Positions 53,833 to 62,613 of a DNA stretch of 64,000 nucleotides are shown here, piece by piece. The notes below the pieces were generated by a model, which saw only the letters and a list, made by a program, of their open reading frames with translations, was not told the origin of the DNA and did no database searches. Position numbers and translations under genes: made by a program. Source of the stretch: Ruminococcus sp. (GTDB lineage: Bacteria; Bacillota; Clostridia; Oscillospirales; Ruminococcaceae); assembly GCF_019423705.1 (NCBI RefSeq), contig NZ_JAHZAX010000012.1, positions 1 to 64,000 of the forward strand. The letters are read 5' to 3'. The first letter of the stretch is position 1. Every line of letters begins with the position of its first letter.

Positions 53833-54092
53833 ACTCTTCTCTCCTATATACTATTATAATATGTGCCGCCCTGCCTCGGCCGACAACAACCATTATATAT
53901 TATTTTCTCAGCCCGTTCAATATGCAAACGCCTTTGTTTACAGTTAGTTCGCACTTATGTGCCAACTTTGTAGGATATCACATATATATTTGTCTATACG
54001 CTATATATAGTATAATATAAAGTCTCGCAAATACCATATGTGAAATAATATTCGTCAGATATAGTATCATATGCAAAGAATAGAGCCATTTC
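53833..54092. other. intergenic AT-rich stretch
   Basis: Contains short AT-rich palindromes and possible -10 boxes (TATAAT near 53855 and 54010), but no complete promoter, ORF or RNA that I can support. Confidence 0.5.
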
Positions 54093-54117
54093 GGTAGGGG
54101 CGAACAGCGTTCGCCCG
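54093..54117. repeat. dispersed hairpin element, hairpin 3 only
   Basis: GTAGGGGCGAAC and GTTCGCCC form the third hairpin of the composite element, as at 34714. Confidence 0.7.
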
Positions 54118-54134
54118 TTTATGTCACCAAAGAA

Positions 54135-54168
54135 AAAAGACAGAAAGCTGTTACGCTCTCTGTCTTTT
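54135..54168. terminator. terminator after the mannanase gene
   Basis: AAAAGACAGA pairs with TCTGTCTTTT. It can act on both strands; on the minus strand it lies beyond the mannanase gene. Confidence 0.72.
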
Positions 54169-54193
54169 CCTGCAAGTGATTGCACAAAGGTAT

Positions 54194-54267
54194 TTAAGGC
54201 ACCACCGCACAAGGCACGCAATCTGCTTTCGTATCTTACGCACAATCCTTGTGCGGTGGCGCCTTAA
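54194..54267. repeat. short hairpin element, 20-bp arms
   Basis: TTAAGGCACCACCGCACAAG and its complement at 54248-54267 match at 19 of 20 positions. The 34-bp interior shares GCACG-AATCTGCTT and ATCTTACGCACAATC with the nested element at 23654. It sits 15 bp after the mannanase stop. Confidence 0.72.
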
Positions 54268-54281
54268 TGGATAAAGCAAAA

Positions 54282-57200
54282 TTATTTAGAAGGTGTGCAA
54301 TAGCATACCGAGTAAACTGTAATGCTGCCGTTTCTTGCTGCTGCGTGGAGCTGGTCGAGCTTGTCAAGACCTGCGCCCAATGCCTTTATGCAGTCTGCAT
54401 AGGTGAACTTTGCATAGTAATGGCCGTTTGCGCTGCCTGTTTCGCTTGGCTGAACTCTTGCCCAGCTCTCGCCACCTGACCAGCTCTGGAGGATAAGCTC
54501 AAGCTCGTTCTCTGCGCCCGAATACTCAACATAGAAATAGCCCTTTGTTGAGAGATTTGAAACGTCAAAGCTGCCGTAATTTCTTGAAGTCATAACTGAA
54601 ACCGCCTGACCCCAAGAACCGCAGGACTTTGCACCCCAGAATATAGATACGAACGGATCCTGCTCCGGCTGGTCTGGATCGACCGGGTCAACAGGGTCTA
54701 CCGGATCTACCGGCTCTGTCGACTTTTCAACGATGTATTTAACGCTGAGAACTTCGATGTCGCCGTTAGCTGCGCCAACGTGGAAGCGGTCGATCTTTGA
54801 GAAATCTGTTGTACCGAATGCTGCCGCAACGTCGTCATAGCTGTATTCTGCGTATACAACGCCGTCCTTTTCCGTTACCTCTGTCGGGGAAACTCTTGCC
54901 CAGCCTGCGCCGCCTGACCAGCTCTGAAGAATGACCTCAGCCTTGTCTGAGCCGCCCTTGAACTGAACTTCAAAATAGCCGTCCTTTTCGATAACGGAGC
55001 TGTCAAAGCTGCCGCCTTCCTTTGTTGTGGAAAGTGTGATAGCCTGACCCCAGCCAGATGTCTTTGCCGAGCCTGTGAAGATAACAGTTTCCTTCTTGTC
55101 GCTCACTTCGCCTGTTGCAGGGATAACTTCTGTCTTGAGGACCTTGCCGCAAGTTGTACACTCTGTATGCTTTGAGCCGTTTTCTGTTGCTGTGGCTGCC
55201 TTGCCGATTATCCAAGCGCTTTCGCTGTGGCCTGTTGCAGGGATAGTCTCTGTGTACTTCTCGCCGCAGGAGCAAGTGTATACTCTTTCGCCGTCAGCTT
55301 CGCAAGTCGCAGTCTTTGTTGATGTGAGAGTGTAGCTGTGGGTGTGCGATGACTTAACGTTCTTGACTGTGAGCGCAAAAGTATCTGTGCTGCCGTCTGA
55401 GAATGTGTATGTAAGCGTGTAATTGCCGTTTGCAAGGGCCTTGAGCCAGCTTTCATTGAGCATAATCTGACTGCCGTTTGTGGAATAATCAGAACCGCCA
55501 GCGAGCTTCTTGCCGTTTACTGTGATAGAATCAACGCTCTTGCCATAAAGCACAAGGTCTGTTCTCACGCCGCTTGGAGCGTCAGCGTCAAATGTGCCAG
55601 ACTTTGTGGAAAGATGTGGCTTCTCAGTCTGTCCGTCCTCATAGAAAACAACATCGTCGATATAAACTGTTCCTGTTGTCGAGGAATCGCCACCCATATA
55701 GAATGAGAACTGATCAAGCTTTGATGTATCAAGCGTTCCGCCCGACTGCCAGCTTGGTGCCTTGAAGTCTGAGAATGGTATCTTGATAGTCTTTCCACCT
55801 GTAAAGTCAAGTGCGATCTGTGCTTCAAAGTAATTGTCGTTTGCGTCTCTAAGCTGAACTGTAAGGCTGTTGCCTGTGCCGTCGCCCTCTACCCAAAGCT
55901 CTACGCCTGCGAATTGGGAAGCGTTTCTAACTGCGATCGGGTGATTTAATCCGCAGTAGCCGTTCGGCGAGCCGATATCATATCCGAAAGCAAGCGCCTT
56001 TGAGCCGTTCTTTGTAACGAGTGAAAGTGAAACTTCGTTGCCGCTTGTGTTTCTTGAATATGCCGACCAAAGTGCCTTATCGTCCGAATAGTTCTCAAAT
56101 GTGTCAAGCTCGTCAAGGCCTGTGGTATCGGAAACATTTATTGTAAGCTCTCTGTCCTCGCCCTCATAGAAATCGAATGTGAGAGTCGCTGTGCCTGCTG
56201 AAAGGGTCTTGAGATATGCGCTCTTGAGGGTTACTGTATCGCCCGAAACTGTGTAATCTGTGCCCTCTGAAAGTGCCTTGCCGTCGCAGATAATGCCTCT
56301 GAACTCGCTTGTCTTGCGGTCGATAGTGATATCAACATCGCTGCACTTCTTAGGATTTACGTCAACTGAGATTATCTCAGGGGAGATAACAGGCTTCGGG
56401 ATAGAGCTGTCGCTGACTGTAAGATTGAACTTAGGCTGATTGCCGCCCGTTGTGAGTATCTTGCAGGAATACTTTGCAAGCTCCTGCTTTTTGAGGTAGG
56501 AAGCCTTGATAGTTACAGTATTTCCGCTTATGGTGTAATCGCTTGATGAAAGCTTTGTGCCGCCGACTTCAACGCCGCTTATGCTGCCCTCTTTCATCGA
56601 AACGTTTATAACAACGTCCTCAGACTTGCTTCTGTCAAAGCTGTATGTAGATCTGTCAGTAGTGTTGACAATATTCTTCTTTTCCATTTTGGCAGCAGCG
56701 TTCATCATAAGAGTTCTTGTGCTGTCTGTCTTTTCAATGTTCTCAGGGCCATAAACTGTGTAGCCGTCATAGTCCTGATAAAGCGTTCCGTCATCGAGAT
56801 AGGAAGCTATCATCCAGTAATTGAAGCCCTGATATTCGATACCGTCGTAATAATCGCCTGTCACGATATCGAGCCAATCTGAATAAGCGGCGTCACGCTT
56901 TGTCTTGTCGGTAAGGCCGAACTCTTCAAAGATAACAGGCTTATCGGCGGAAGCTGTGGTCTGTGCGTGGCGCTTTATCCACTCTAGGTCGTCGTCGCCG
57001 AGGTCGAAGCCCCATTGGTCAACGTACATATGCGGTGTACCAAAGTCGACTGTGTCGATAGTCATAAGCTTGTTGAAGTCAACGCCATAATAGCCCGAAT
57101 ATGCTGCTGAAGGCAAATTCTGCTTTGCAGCTTCTTGATAGCCAAGATTATAGAAGCCCTCATCGCCGACAGACACCATATGATATGGGTCGATAGACTT

Positions 57201-58022
57201 TACATATGCTGACATTTCCTTTGCCCAGTTGTAAAGGATATCGTCCTTGCAGAACTCGTCGACAGTACATCTTGGCTCGTTTGAAAGCTCCCAAGAGAAA
57301 ACGGCTTCTGAGTCCATAAGCTTTTCGCCTGTGTAGTAATTCGTATGATTGAGCAGGGTCTTGATATAGTCCTTATACCAGCCCTTGATAGTCTCGTTGG
57401 TGTAGAAATCGCAGGTGTCCTTTTCGTCAACTTTGCTGCTGCCAACGCTCTTGCCCTGTGACATCTGATACCACTTTACATACTGACCCATTCCGCCGAA
57501 TGCTTCCCAGTAATTTGTGAAAGTTATAACGAGCTTCATATTGTGGTCTTCCGCCTGCTTGATGACGTAATCAAGGTGTCTGAGACCGTCCTCGCCCTCG
57601 TTCACAACAGGCTTGCCTGCTTCATCGTCCCAATACTGGAAGTAAACGCCGTCCTTTTCACCTGTGCCGTCGTTATTGCCCTCGAAAACCTCGTGACCCG
57701 ACTGTGAATCGGTCTTGCCCGTTTTCTTACCAACGTCAAGGTTGCCCCAAATTCTTATTACCTTAAGACCCATATCGGAAGCGTCGTCGAAAACGTTCTT
57801 GACCTCGCTCTTTGACTTATAGGTCAAATAATAGCAGTTTGTGCCGCCGTAATAATATGGGCTTCCGTTGCACATAAACTTTGAGCCGTCGGCATAAACA
57901 AAGCCCTCCGGATGGGCTGCCGCATATTCCGCATATGCGTTGATATCTGCGAAAGGCACAATGCTTACAGCCATTGCCGCAGCCGCCAGCGCCGCAGAAA
58001 ATCTTCTCATTACTCCTGTCAT
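54282..58022 (-). CDS. secreted multidomain GH5 endo-beta-mannanase
   Basis: From the ATG at 58022 (AGAGGAG 7 bases upstream) the protein is 1246 aa. A signal peptide ends near AYA, residue 31. The catalytic domain (about 33-400) matches subfamily 7-type GH5 mannanases: acid/base Glu in WELSNEPR, nucleophile Glu in VIFEEFG. Then come two X2/Ig-like units, a beta-sandwich carbohydrate-binding module of the CBM11/27 kind (LDTFENYSDDKALW), another X2-like unit, the Cys-rich ATGH module and two C-terminal tandem modules. Those last modules share VILQSWSGG and WARV and resemble ruminococcal CBM79/80-type domains (tentative). No dockerin or sortase motif is seen. It would degrade mannans outside the cell. 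Confidence 0.85.
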   Translation of the reverse strand: MTGVMRRFSAALAAAAMAVSIVPFADINAYAEYAAAHPEGFVYADGSKFMCNGSPYYYGGTNCYYLTYKSKSEVKNVFDDASDMGLKVIRIWGNLDVGKKTGKTDSQSGHEVFEGNNDGTGEKDGVYFQYWDDEAGKPVVNEGEDGLRHLDYVIKQAEDHNMKLVITFTNYWEAFGGMGQYVKWYQMSQGKSVGSSKVDEKDTCDFYTNETIKGWYKDYIKTLLNHTNYYTGEKLMDSEAVFSWELSNEPRCTVDEFCKDDILYNWAKEMSAYVKSIDPYHMVSVGDEGFYNLGYQEAAKQNLPSAAYSGYYGVDFNKLMTIDTVDFGTPHMYVDQWGFDLGDDDLEWIKRHAQTTASADKPVIFEEFGLTDKTKRDAAYSDWLDIVTGDYYDGIEYQGFNYWMIASYLDDGTLYQDYDGYTVYGPENIEKTDSTRTLMMNAAAKMEKKNIVNTTDRSTYSFDRSKSEDVVINVSMKEGSISGVEVGGTKLSSSDYTISGNTVTIKASYLKKQELAKYSCKILTTGGNQPKFNLTVSDSSIPKPVISPEIISVDVNPKKCSDVDITIDRKTSEFRGIICDGKALSEGTDYTVSGDTVTLKSAYLKTLSAGTATLTFDFYEGEDRELTINVSDTTGLDELDTFENYSDDKALWSAYSRNTSGNEVSLSLVTKNGSKALAFGYDIGSPNGYCGLNHPIAVRNASQFAGVELWVEGDGTGNSLTVQLRDANDNYFEAQIALDFTGGKTIKIPFSDFKAPSWQSGGTLDTSKLDQFSFYMGGDSSTTGTVYIDDVVFYEDGQTEKPHLSTKSGTFDADAPSGVRTDLVLYGKSVDSITVNGKKLAGGSDYSTNGSQIMLNESWLKALANGNYTLTYTFSDGSTDTFALTVKNVKSSHTHSYTLTSTKTATCEADGERVYTCSCGEKYTETIPATGHSESAWIIGKAATATENGSKHTECTTCGKVLKTEVIPATGEVSDKKETVIFTGSAKTSGWGQAITLSTTKEGGSFDSSVIEKDGYFEVQFKGGSDKAEVILQSWSGGAGWARVSPTEVTEKDGVVYAEYSYDDVAAAFGTTDFSKIDRFHVGAANGDIEVLSVKYIVEKSTEPVDPVDPVDPVDPDQPEQDPFVSIFWGAKSCGSWGQAVSVMTSRNYGSFDVSNLSTKGYFYVEYSGAENELELILQSWSGGESWARVQPSETGSANGHYYAKFTYADCIKALGAGLDKLDQLHAAARNGSITVYSVCYCTPSK

Positions 58023-58090
58023 AACCATACTCCTCTTCATCATATTAGCTAATTTCTACTTAAATTAGCCTACTATTTTATTGCAGATTT

Positions 58091-58119
58091 ACTTTATCAC
58101 AAACTTAAATTAATGTCAA
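58091..58119 (-). promoter_or_regulatory. mannanase promoter
   Basis: TTGACA, 17 bp, TAAAGT on the minus strand, about 65 bp before the start codon. Confidence 0.7.
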
Positions 58120-58123
58120 TCTT

Positions 58124-58299
58124 CTAAAACGTTTAAGTTTGCAAATTTTAAAAAATCAATGTTTTTAACAAACTCAGATATGTATTCTTAGTGCATTATG
58201 CTATAAGCAACCCTCATTTTTTATTATTTTTGTCTGTTATTGTTAAGAATTGCATTTGTTAAAATCGTTTACATTTTATATTCAGATTAAACGTTTTAG
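58124..58299. promoter_or_regulatory. LacI-type operator-like sites upstream of the mannanase gene
   Basis: Three CG-centred palindromes occur: CTAAAACGTTTAAG (58124-58137), TTAAAATCGTTTACA (58259-58273) and TTAAACGTTTTAG (58287-58299). They resemble LacI/CcpA-family operators. The first is directly upstream of the -35 box. The regulator is not in the window. Confidence 0.5.
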
Positions 58300-58429
58300 T
58301 AAAACAAATTAATAAATGCTGTTCGTCCTCAAAAAAGCGCCTAAACAGGCGGCAAAATGCGACAATGTTTTTAAGCGCCTGAACAGCCGTTTATCAATTT
58401 CGTAAACTTGTAATAACCAGATCAAGATA
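58300..58429. other. intergenic stretch without recognised gene
   Basis: Two similar GCGCCT(A/G)AACAG segments occur, but no coding sequence or clear RNA was found. Confidence 0.45.
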
Positions 58430-58476
58430 AAAAAATACAGGCGGCGCATACCACTTTTGATGATATGCGCCGCCTA
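58430..58476 (-). terminator. terminator of the Bce operon
   Basis: AGGCGGCGCATA pairs with TATGCGCCGCCT, followed by GTATTTTTTT on the minus strand. Confidence 0.85.
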
Positions 58477-58491
58477 TAAATTAAAACAACT

Positions 58492-58695
58492 TTATGGCCT
58501 TTCGATAAATTTTATCAGTTTGTCCGCCGACTTTATCACAACATAGAGGGGTATTGCAAAGACTATCACGGGGATAGCAAGCACCGCCGTAACAACGCCG
58601 CTGACCCCCATTACCGCTGAGGAAAGCTTTTTTCTGCGGCGCTTTTGCCTAAGCTTAATATCGTCGGACATATTCTCATTTGTTTCATTTGCCAT
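58492..58695 (-). CDS. small membrane protein at the end of the bce operon
   Basis: This 67-aa protein has a basic stretch (KLRQKRRRKKLSSA) and one long hydrophobic segment (residues 31-55), then a short charged tail. I do not recognise it. It starts 5 bp after bceB and ends just before the operon terminator, so it belongs to the module. It may assist assembly or modulate the transporter; that is inference. Confidence 0.65.
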   Translation of the reverse strand: MANETNENMSDDIKLRQKRRRKKLSSAVMGVSGVVTAVLAIPVIVFAIPLYVVIKSADKLIKFIERP

Positions 58696-58699
58696 AGCG

Positions 58700-60691
58700 T
58701 TATCTCTTCACGATCTTGTAATAGACCTTTGCGGTAAGACCGTAGACGATAGCGTAGACCGCCGCAAACGCTAGGAAGCTTACAATGGTGCATTTGAGAT
58801 AAAGCTGCTGGTTGAGAAGTCCCATAAGCTTAAGGATATTCGTTATCATCGGCAGGGCGAATACAACGTGCAGACCTGCTGTGATAAGGGGCAGGAAGAA
58901 CACCGTCAAGATCTGAGAATGGATAGTGCTCTTGACCTCGCTGTGGGTCATTCCAACCTTCTGCATAATGTCAAAGCGCTGCTTGTCGTCATAGCCCTCT
59001 GATATCTGCTTATAGTAGATTATGAGTATCGCCGCCATTGTGAAGAGTATTCCAAGGAAAATGCCAAGGAAGAACAGTCCGCCGAAATCTGAGCTGAGTT
59101 CGTCATTGAGCGTTGCACGGCACTGAACATAGCCGCTGAAATCATCATTTGCGATAACGTCAGAAAGCTTTTCAGCCACCGCCTGCTGCTTATCGACGTC
59201 AAGCTTTGTATCATAACCCACAAATCTGGTTATTAGGGAATATGCTTCGGGATAGGCTTCTCTATTCTGCTTGTCGATATTGTAAAAAGCGTCGCTGTCG
59301 GAAAGGATTATATAGTCCGTGCCGTCGTCCTCGCTGAGGATAAGCTTTGAACCGTCTTTCAGCCTGCCCTTGACAGCATAATTTTCGCCGTTGAGCTCAA
59401 CTGTCTTGTCAAAAGCCTTGTCGTCACCGTACAAATATATCTGTCCCTTTTCGAGAGTAAGCTCACTGTTTGTGATCTTGTTGTAATCCTCAAGGGTCAT
59501 AAAATAAAGCTGGAATATCTCCGGTGATTCGGCTGCCAGCGTGGAATTAAAGCCAAATATCAATCCGTTATTGTCGTCTTTTAATGCCGCAACTGAGAGG
59601 TAATTGTATGTGTCTATGTTCTCCGCAGTAGGGTCATTTTCTTTTATGCAGTTTTCAAGCTTTTCTGTAATGCCGTCAAAGTCAGATGGCTCCTGAGCCT
59701 CACTGTTGCAGGCATAAGCCTGAAAATCATATGGGCAGCGCTGGTTCACGATATCGCCGACGCCCATAACAAGTGCGCTTGTTGAGGATATCATAACGAG
59801 CACCATTGTGGAAAGTATACAAATGTTGCCAAGACCGACGGCATTCTGCTTCATTCGGTACATCATTCCCGAAATGCTGATGAAATGCTTTGTCTTGTAA
59901 TAATATCTCTTGTTCTTTTTCAGAAGCTTCAAAAGGGCAATGCTGCCTGCGATGAAGATAAGATATGTTCCCACGATAACAAGTATCACCGCAATGAAAA
60001 ACATTGTGAGCGCCTCGACAGGGTTCTTTATGGTCACAGCCATATAATAGCCTGCGCCAAGGCAACAAGCGCCGAGGAGCGCAAGCACCCATTTTGCCTT
60101 TGGCTCTTTTTCGCCAACTGAACCGCCTCGCAGAAGCTCGATAGGCTTTGAGAAAGTCACCTGTCTCAGCGATTCAAGAAAGATGAAAAGGAATATTGCT
60201 CCGAAAAGCAGTAGTGTATTTGCGAAAGCACTTGCTTGAAAATGGAACTGCGGCACATCTGTTGCGCCCACCATTTTCGTCACCATAAGGAACATAAGCT
60301 TGTTGAGCAGCAGACCGAAAAGCATTCCCCCTGCCATCGTTATGCCGTAAACATACAGCGTTTCAAGGAATATCACCTTTGCGATATGCTTTTTCTCCAT
60401 ACCGAGGATATTCCAAAGTCCGATCTCTTTTTTACGTCTTTTCATAAGAAAGCTGTTCGTATAGAAAAGAAAGATCGCTGCGAATATTGCGGTGACGTAT
60501 GTGCCAAGGCTCATAGCCTCAATGACCGAGGTCGAGCCCTTGACGTTTGAAAGGTCGCTGTTATTGGCAAGAGAATTGATGATGAAAAACATTGCCGCCG
60601 TGATAACGCTTGTGATTATAAACGGCACATAGCTTTTTGCGTTCTTGCGGATATTTCCTGCGGCAAGTCTTAGATAAAGCTTGTTATTCAT
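58700..60691 (-). CDS. BceB-type ABC transporter permease (FtsX family)
   Basis: This 663-aa protein has the Bce layout: one N-terminal helix, helices in groups and a large extracytoplasmic domain (about residues 310-530) between helices 7 and 8 that senses or binds peptide antibiotics. MNNKLYLRLAAGNIRKNAKSY is the typical start; the longer N-terminus is not. Its ATG at 60691 overlaps the ATPase stop by 8 bp. Together with the ATPase it should detoxify cell-wall-active peptides such as bacitracin-like or lantibiotic compounds and signal to the BceS-like kinase. Confidence 0.9.
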   Translation of the reverse strand: MNNKLYLRLAAGNIRKNAKSYVPFIITSVITAAMFFIINSLANNSDLSNVKGSTSVIEAMSLGTYVTAIFAAIFLFYTNSFLMKRRKKEIGLWNILGMEKKHIAKVIFLETLYVYGITMAGGMLFGLLLNKLMFLMVTKMVGATDVPQFHFQASAFANTLLLFGAIFLFIFLESLRQVTFSKPIELLRGGSVGEKEPKAKWVLALLGACCLGAGYYMAVTIKNPVEALTMFFIAVILVIVGTYLIFIAGSIALLKLLKKNKRYYYKTKHFISISGMMYRMKQNAVGLGNICILSTMVLVMISSTSALVMGVGDIVNQRCPYDFQAYACNSEAQEPSDFDGITEKLENCIKENDPTAENIDTYNYLSVAALKDDNNGLIFGFNSTLAAESPEIFQLYFMTLEDYNKITNSELTLEKGQIYLYGDDKAFDKTVELNGENYAVKGRLKDGSKLILSEDDGTDYIILSDSDAFYNIDKQNREAYPEAYSLITRFVGYDTKLDVDKQQAVAEKLSDVIANDDFSGYVQCRATLNDELSSDFGGLFFLGIFLGILFTMAAILIIYYKQISEGYDDKQRFDIMQKVGMTHSEVKSTIHSQILTVFFLPLITAGLHVVFALPMITNILKLMGLLNQQLYLKCTIVSFLAFAAVYAIVYGLTAKVYYKIVKR

Positions 60692-61451
60692 CGCTCTCAC
60701 CGCCTGTTGCAAGCAGGGTCAGGGTATCGGAGATTTTCTGATACATCTGCTCGTTGGTGCGCTGTCCACGGTATATCTGGTGGAAAACTTCGCCGTCCTT
60801 GATGAAAAGCACTCTGCCTGCGTGGCTTGCGGCCTTTGTGGAATGTGTCACCATAAGAATTGTCTGACCGCTCTTGTTGATATCCGAAAAAACTTTCAGC
60901 AGGCTGTCGGTGGACTTTGAATCGAGAGCGCCTGTTGGTTCGTCCGCAAGGATAAGCTTTGGCTTCATAATAAGCGCTCTTGCAACAGCGGCACGCTGTT
61001 TCTGTCCGCCGCTGACCTCATATGGATACTTTTTCAGCAGCTCCGTGATACCGAGCAGCTTTGCGATAGGCACCAGCCTTTCGTGCATTTCGTTATAGCT
61101 TGCGCCGGAAAGCACCATTGGCAGATAGATATTATCTTCAAGGGTAAAATTATCAAGCAGGTTAAAGTCCTGAAAAACGAAGCCGAGATTGTTTCGTCTG
61201 AACGATGAAAGCTCTCTGTCCTTTATCTTTGACATTTCCGTGCCCTGGAGCTTGACCTCGCCGTTTGTGGGCTTATCAAGTGCCGCAAGGATATTGAGCA
61301 GCGTTGTCTTGCCCGAACCCGATTCGCCCATTATCGCAACGTATTCCCCCTGTTCAACGGAAAAATTAACGTTCGTGAGCGCCATTACCTTGTTTGTTCC
61401 CAGCCTTGATGTATAAATTTTCTCAAGGCTTTTTACCTCTAATATAGTCAT
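60684..61451 (-). CDS. BceA-type ABC transporter ATP-binding protein
   Basis: The 255-aa ATPase is of the MacB/LolD/BceA group: Walker A MGESGSGKTTLL near residue 38, signature VSGGQKQRAAVARAL near 145, Walker B KLILADEPTGALDSKS near 165 and switch His in MVTHSTKAASHAG. DFNLLDNFTLEDNIYLP near 95 is typical of Bce ATPases. It is the first gene of the transporter operon and follows a regulator-type site at 61.5 kb. Confidence 0.92.
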   Translation of the reverse strand: MTILEVKSLEKIYTSRLGTNKVMALTNVNFSVEQGEYVAIMGESGSGKTTLLNILAALDKPTNGEVKLQGTEMSKIKDRELSSFRRNNLGFVFQDFNLLDNFTLEDNIYLPMVLSGASYNEMHERLVPIAKLLGITELLKKYPYEVSGGQKQRAAVARALIMKPKLILADEPTGALDSKSTDSLLKVFSDINKSGQTILMVTHSTKAASHAGRVLFIKDGEVFHQIYRGQRTNEQMYQKISDTLTLLATGGESDE

Positions 61452-61482
61452 ATGAATGTCTCCTCTCTTCTGCTGTAACTAT

Positions 61483-61550
61483 ATTCTAACATAAAACAAG
61501 GCTGTCCGAAATCTCATCGTGTGACATTTTGGGCTTCTATGTGACATTTT
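61483..61550 (-). promoter_or_regulatory. bceAB promoter with tandem response-regulator sites
   Basis: On the minus strand TAGAAT (-10, 61483-61488) has a poor -35 (TTTCGG, 61506-61511). Two direct repeats of AAAATGTCACA (61540-61550 and 61520-61530) lie 20 bp apart just upstream. This is the expected layout for activation by the OmpR-type regulator of the module. Confidence 0.68.
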
Positions 61551-61567
61551 TGTAAGGTCGTGAAATA

Positions 61568-62608
61568 TCACTCCACCTCCAACTTATCCCTATGCAGATC
61601 GACAAAGAAGGTGCTTCCCTGCCCTGTTTCCGACTGCGCCCATATTTTATGCCCCAGCATTTGCGCCGACTTTTTGCATAGATAAAGCCCCAACCCTGTG
61701 GACTTTGAATTTTCTCTGCCGTTATATCCTGTGAAGCCCTTTTCAAATATCCTCGGGATATCCTCGCTTGCAATGCCTATGCCTGTGTCTTTTATCGCCA
61801 GCACCTCGCCGCTGACGGATATCTCAACGCTGCCGCTTTCTGTATATTTCACCGCATTTGAAAGCAGCTGCTCGATGATGAATGCAAGCCACTTTTCGTC
61901 CGACAGCACTTTCACCTCCGTGCCGCTGTATTTTAGCACAAGCTTGCGGCGGATAAACTGTGCCGCATACCGCCTTATGGACTTTCTTATAACGCTGTCA
62001 AGGTCAAGATCTTTTATCACAAGGTCTCTCGAATCGCTGTCAAGGCGCACATAGCTCAACGCCATTTCCGCATACTGCTCAACTCTGAAAAGCTCCGCCG
62101 AAAGCTCTCTGTGCTCGTCAGTGTCCTCACGCTGAAGTATCATCTGCATAACAGAAATAGGCGTTTTTATCTGATGTACCCAAGTGGTGTAATAGTCCAA
62201 GGCCTCGCTGCGCTCAGTCTGATAGGCGGTAATACTGTCACGATTTATGGCACAGAGCTTTTCTATCATCGCAATATACTCTGCCTCAACAGGGCTTTTC
62301 GCCTCAGGAAAATCCTCCGCCGTAATGCTGATATTATCGTATATCTGCGCAAGCTTGCGGTATTTTAGCGCAAAGTTCACAAAGCCTATGGCAAGCACAA
62401 CTGCGCCGATGGCTGCGCAAATGCCGAAAGCGTAAAGCACAGCCTCGGTGTTTTCATTGTAAAGATAAAGCACCGCCCCGAACACCGCCGCAAAAACTAT
62501 GAGCATTATAGCAAAGCTGCGATATTGTGCAAGATACCCCTTTACAAGACCTGCTGCCGATCGCTTATTTCTATCGTATGCGCTGTTTTCATTCGTATTT
62601 TTCATCAT
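61568..62608 (-). CDS. BceS-type sensor histidine kinase
   Basis: This 346-aa intramembrane-sensing kinase has two membrane helices close together (about residues 32-48 and 55-78) with almost no external domain. The phosphorylated His lies in TTWVHQIKTPISVMQM near residue 145, and the ATPase has QLLSNAVKYTESGS near 245 and STGLGLYLCKKSAQMLGH near 310. WVHQIKTP is the BceS/BraS type. Such kinases detect flux through their BceAB partner rather than the drug itself. The gene starts 5 bp after the regulator gene. Confidence 0.9.
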   Translation of the reverse strand: MMKNTNENSAYDRNKRSAAGLVKGYLAQYRSFAIMLIVFAAVFGAVLYLYNENTEAVLYAFGICAAIGAVVLAIGFVNFALKYRKLAQIYDNISITAEDFPEAKSPVEAEYIAMIEKLCAINRDSITAYQTERSEALDYYTTWVHQIKTPISVMQMILQREDTDEHRELSAELFRVEQYAEMALSYVRLDSDSRDLVIKDLDLDSVIRKSIRRYAAQFIRRKLVLKYSGTEVKVLSDEKWLAFIIEQLLSNAVKYTESGSVEISVSGEVLAIKDTGIGIASEDIPRIFEKGFTGYNGRENSKSTGLGLYLCKKSAQMLGHKIWAQSETGQGSTFFVDLHRDKLEVE

Positions 62609-62613
62609 ATACC

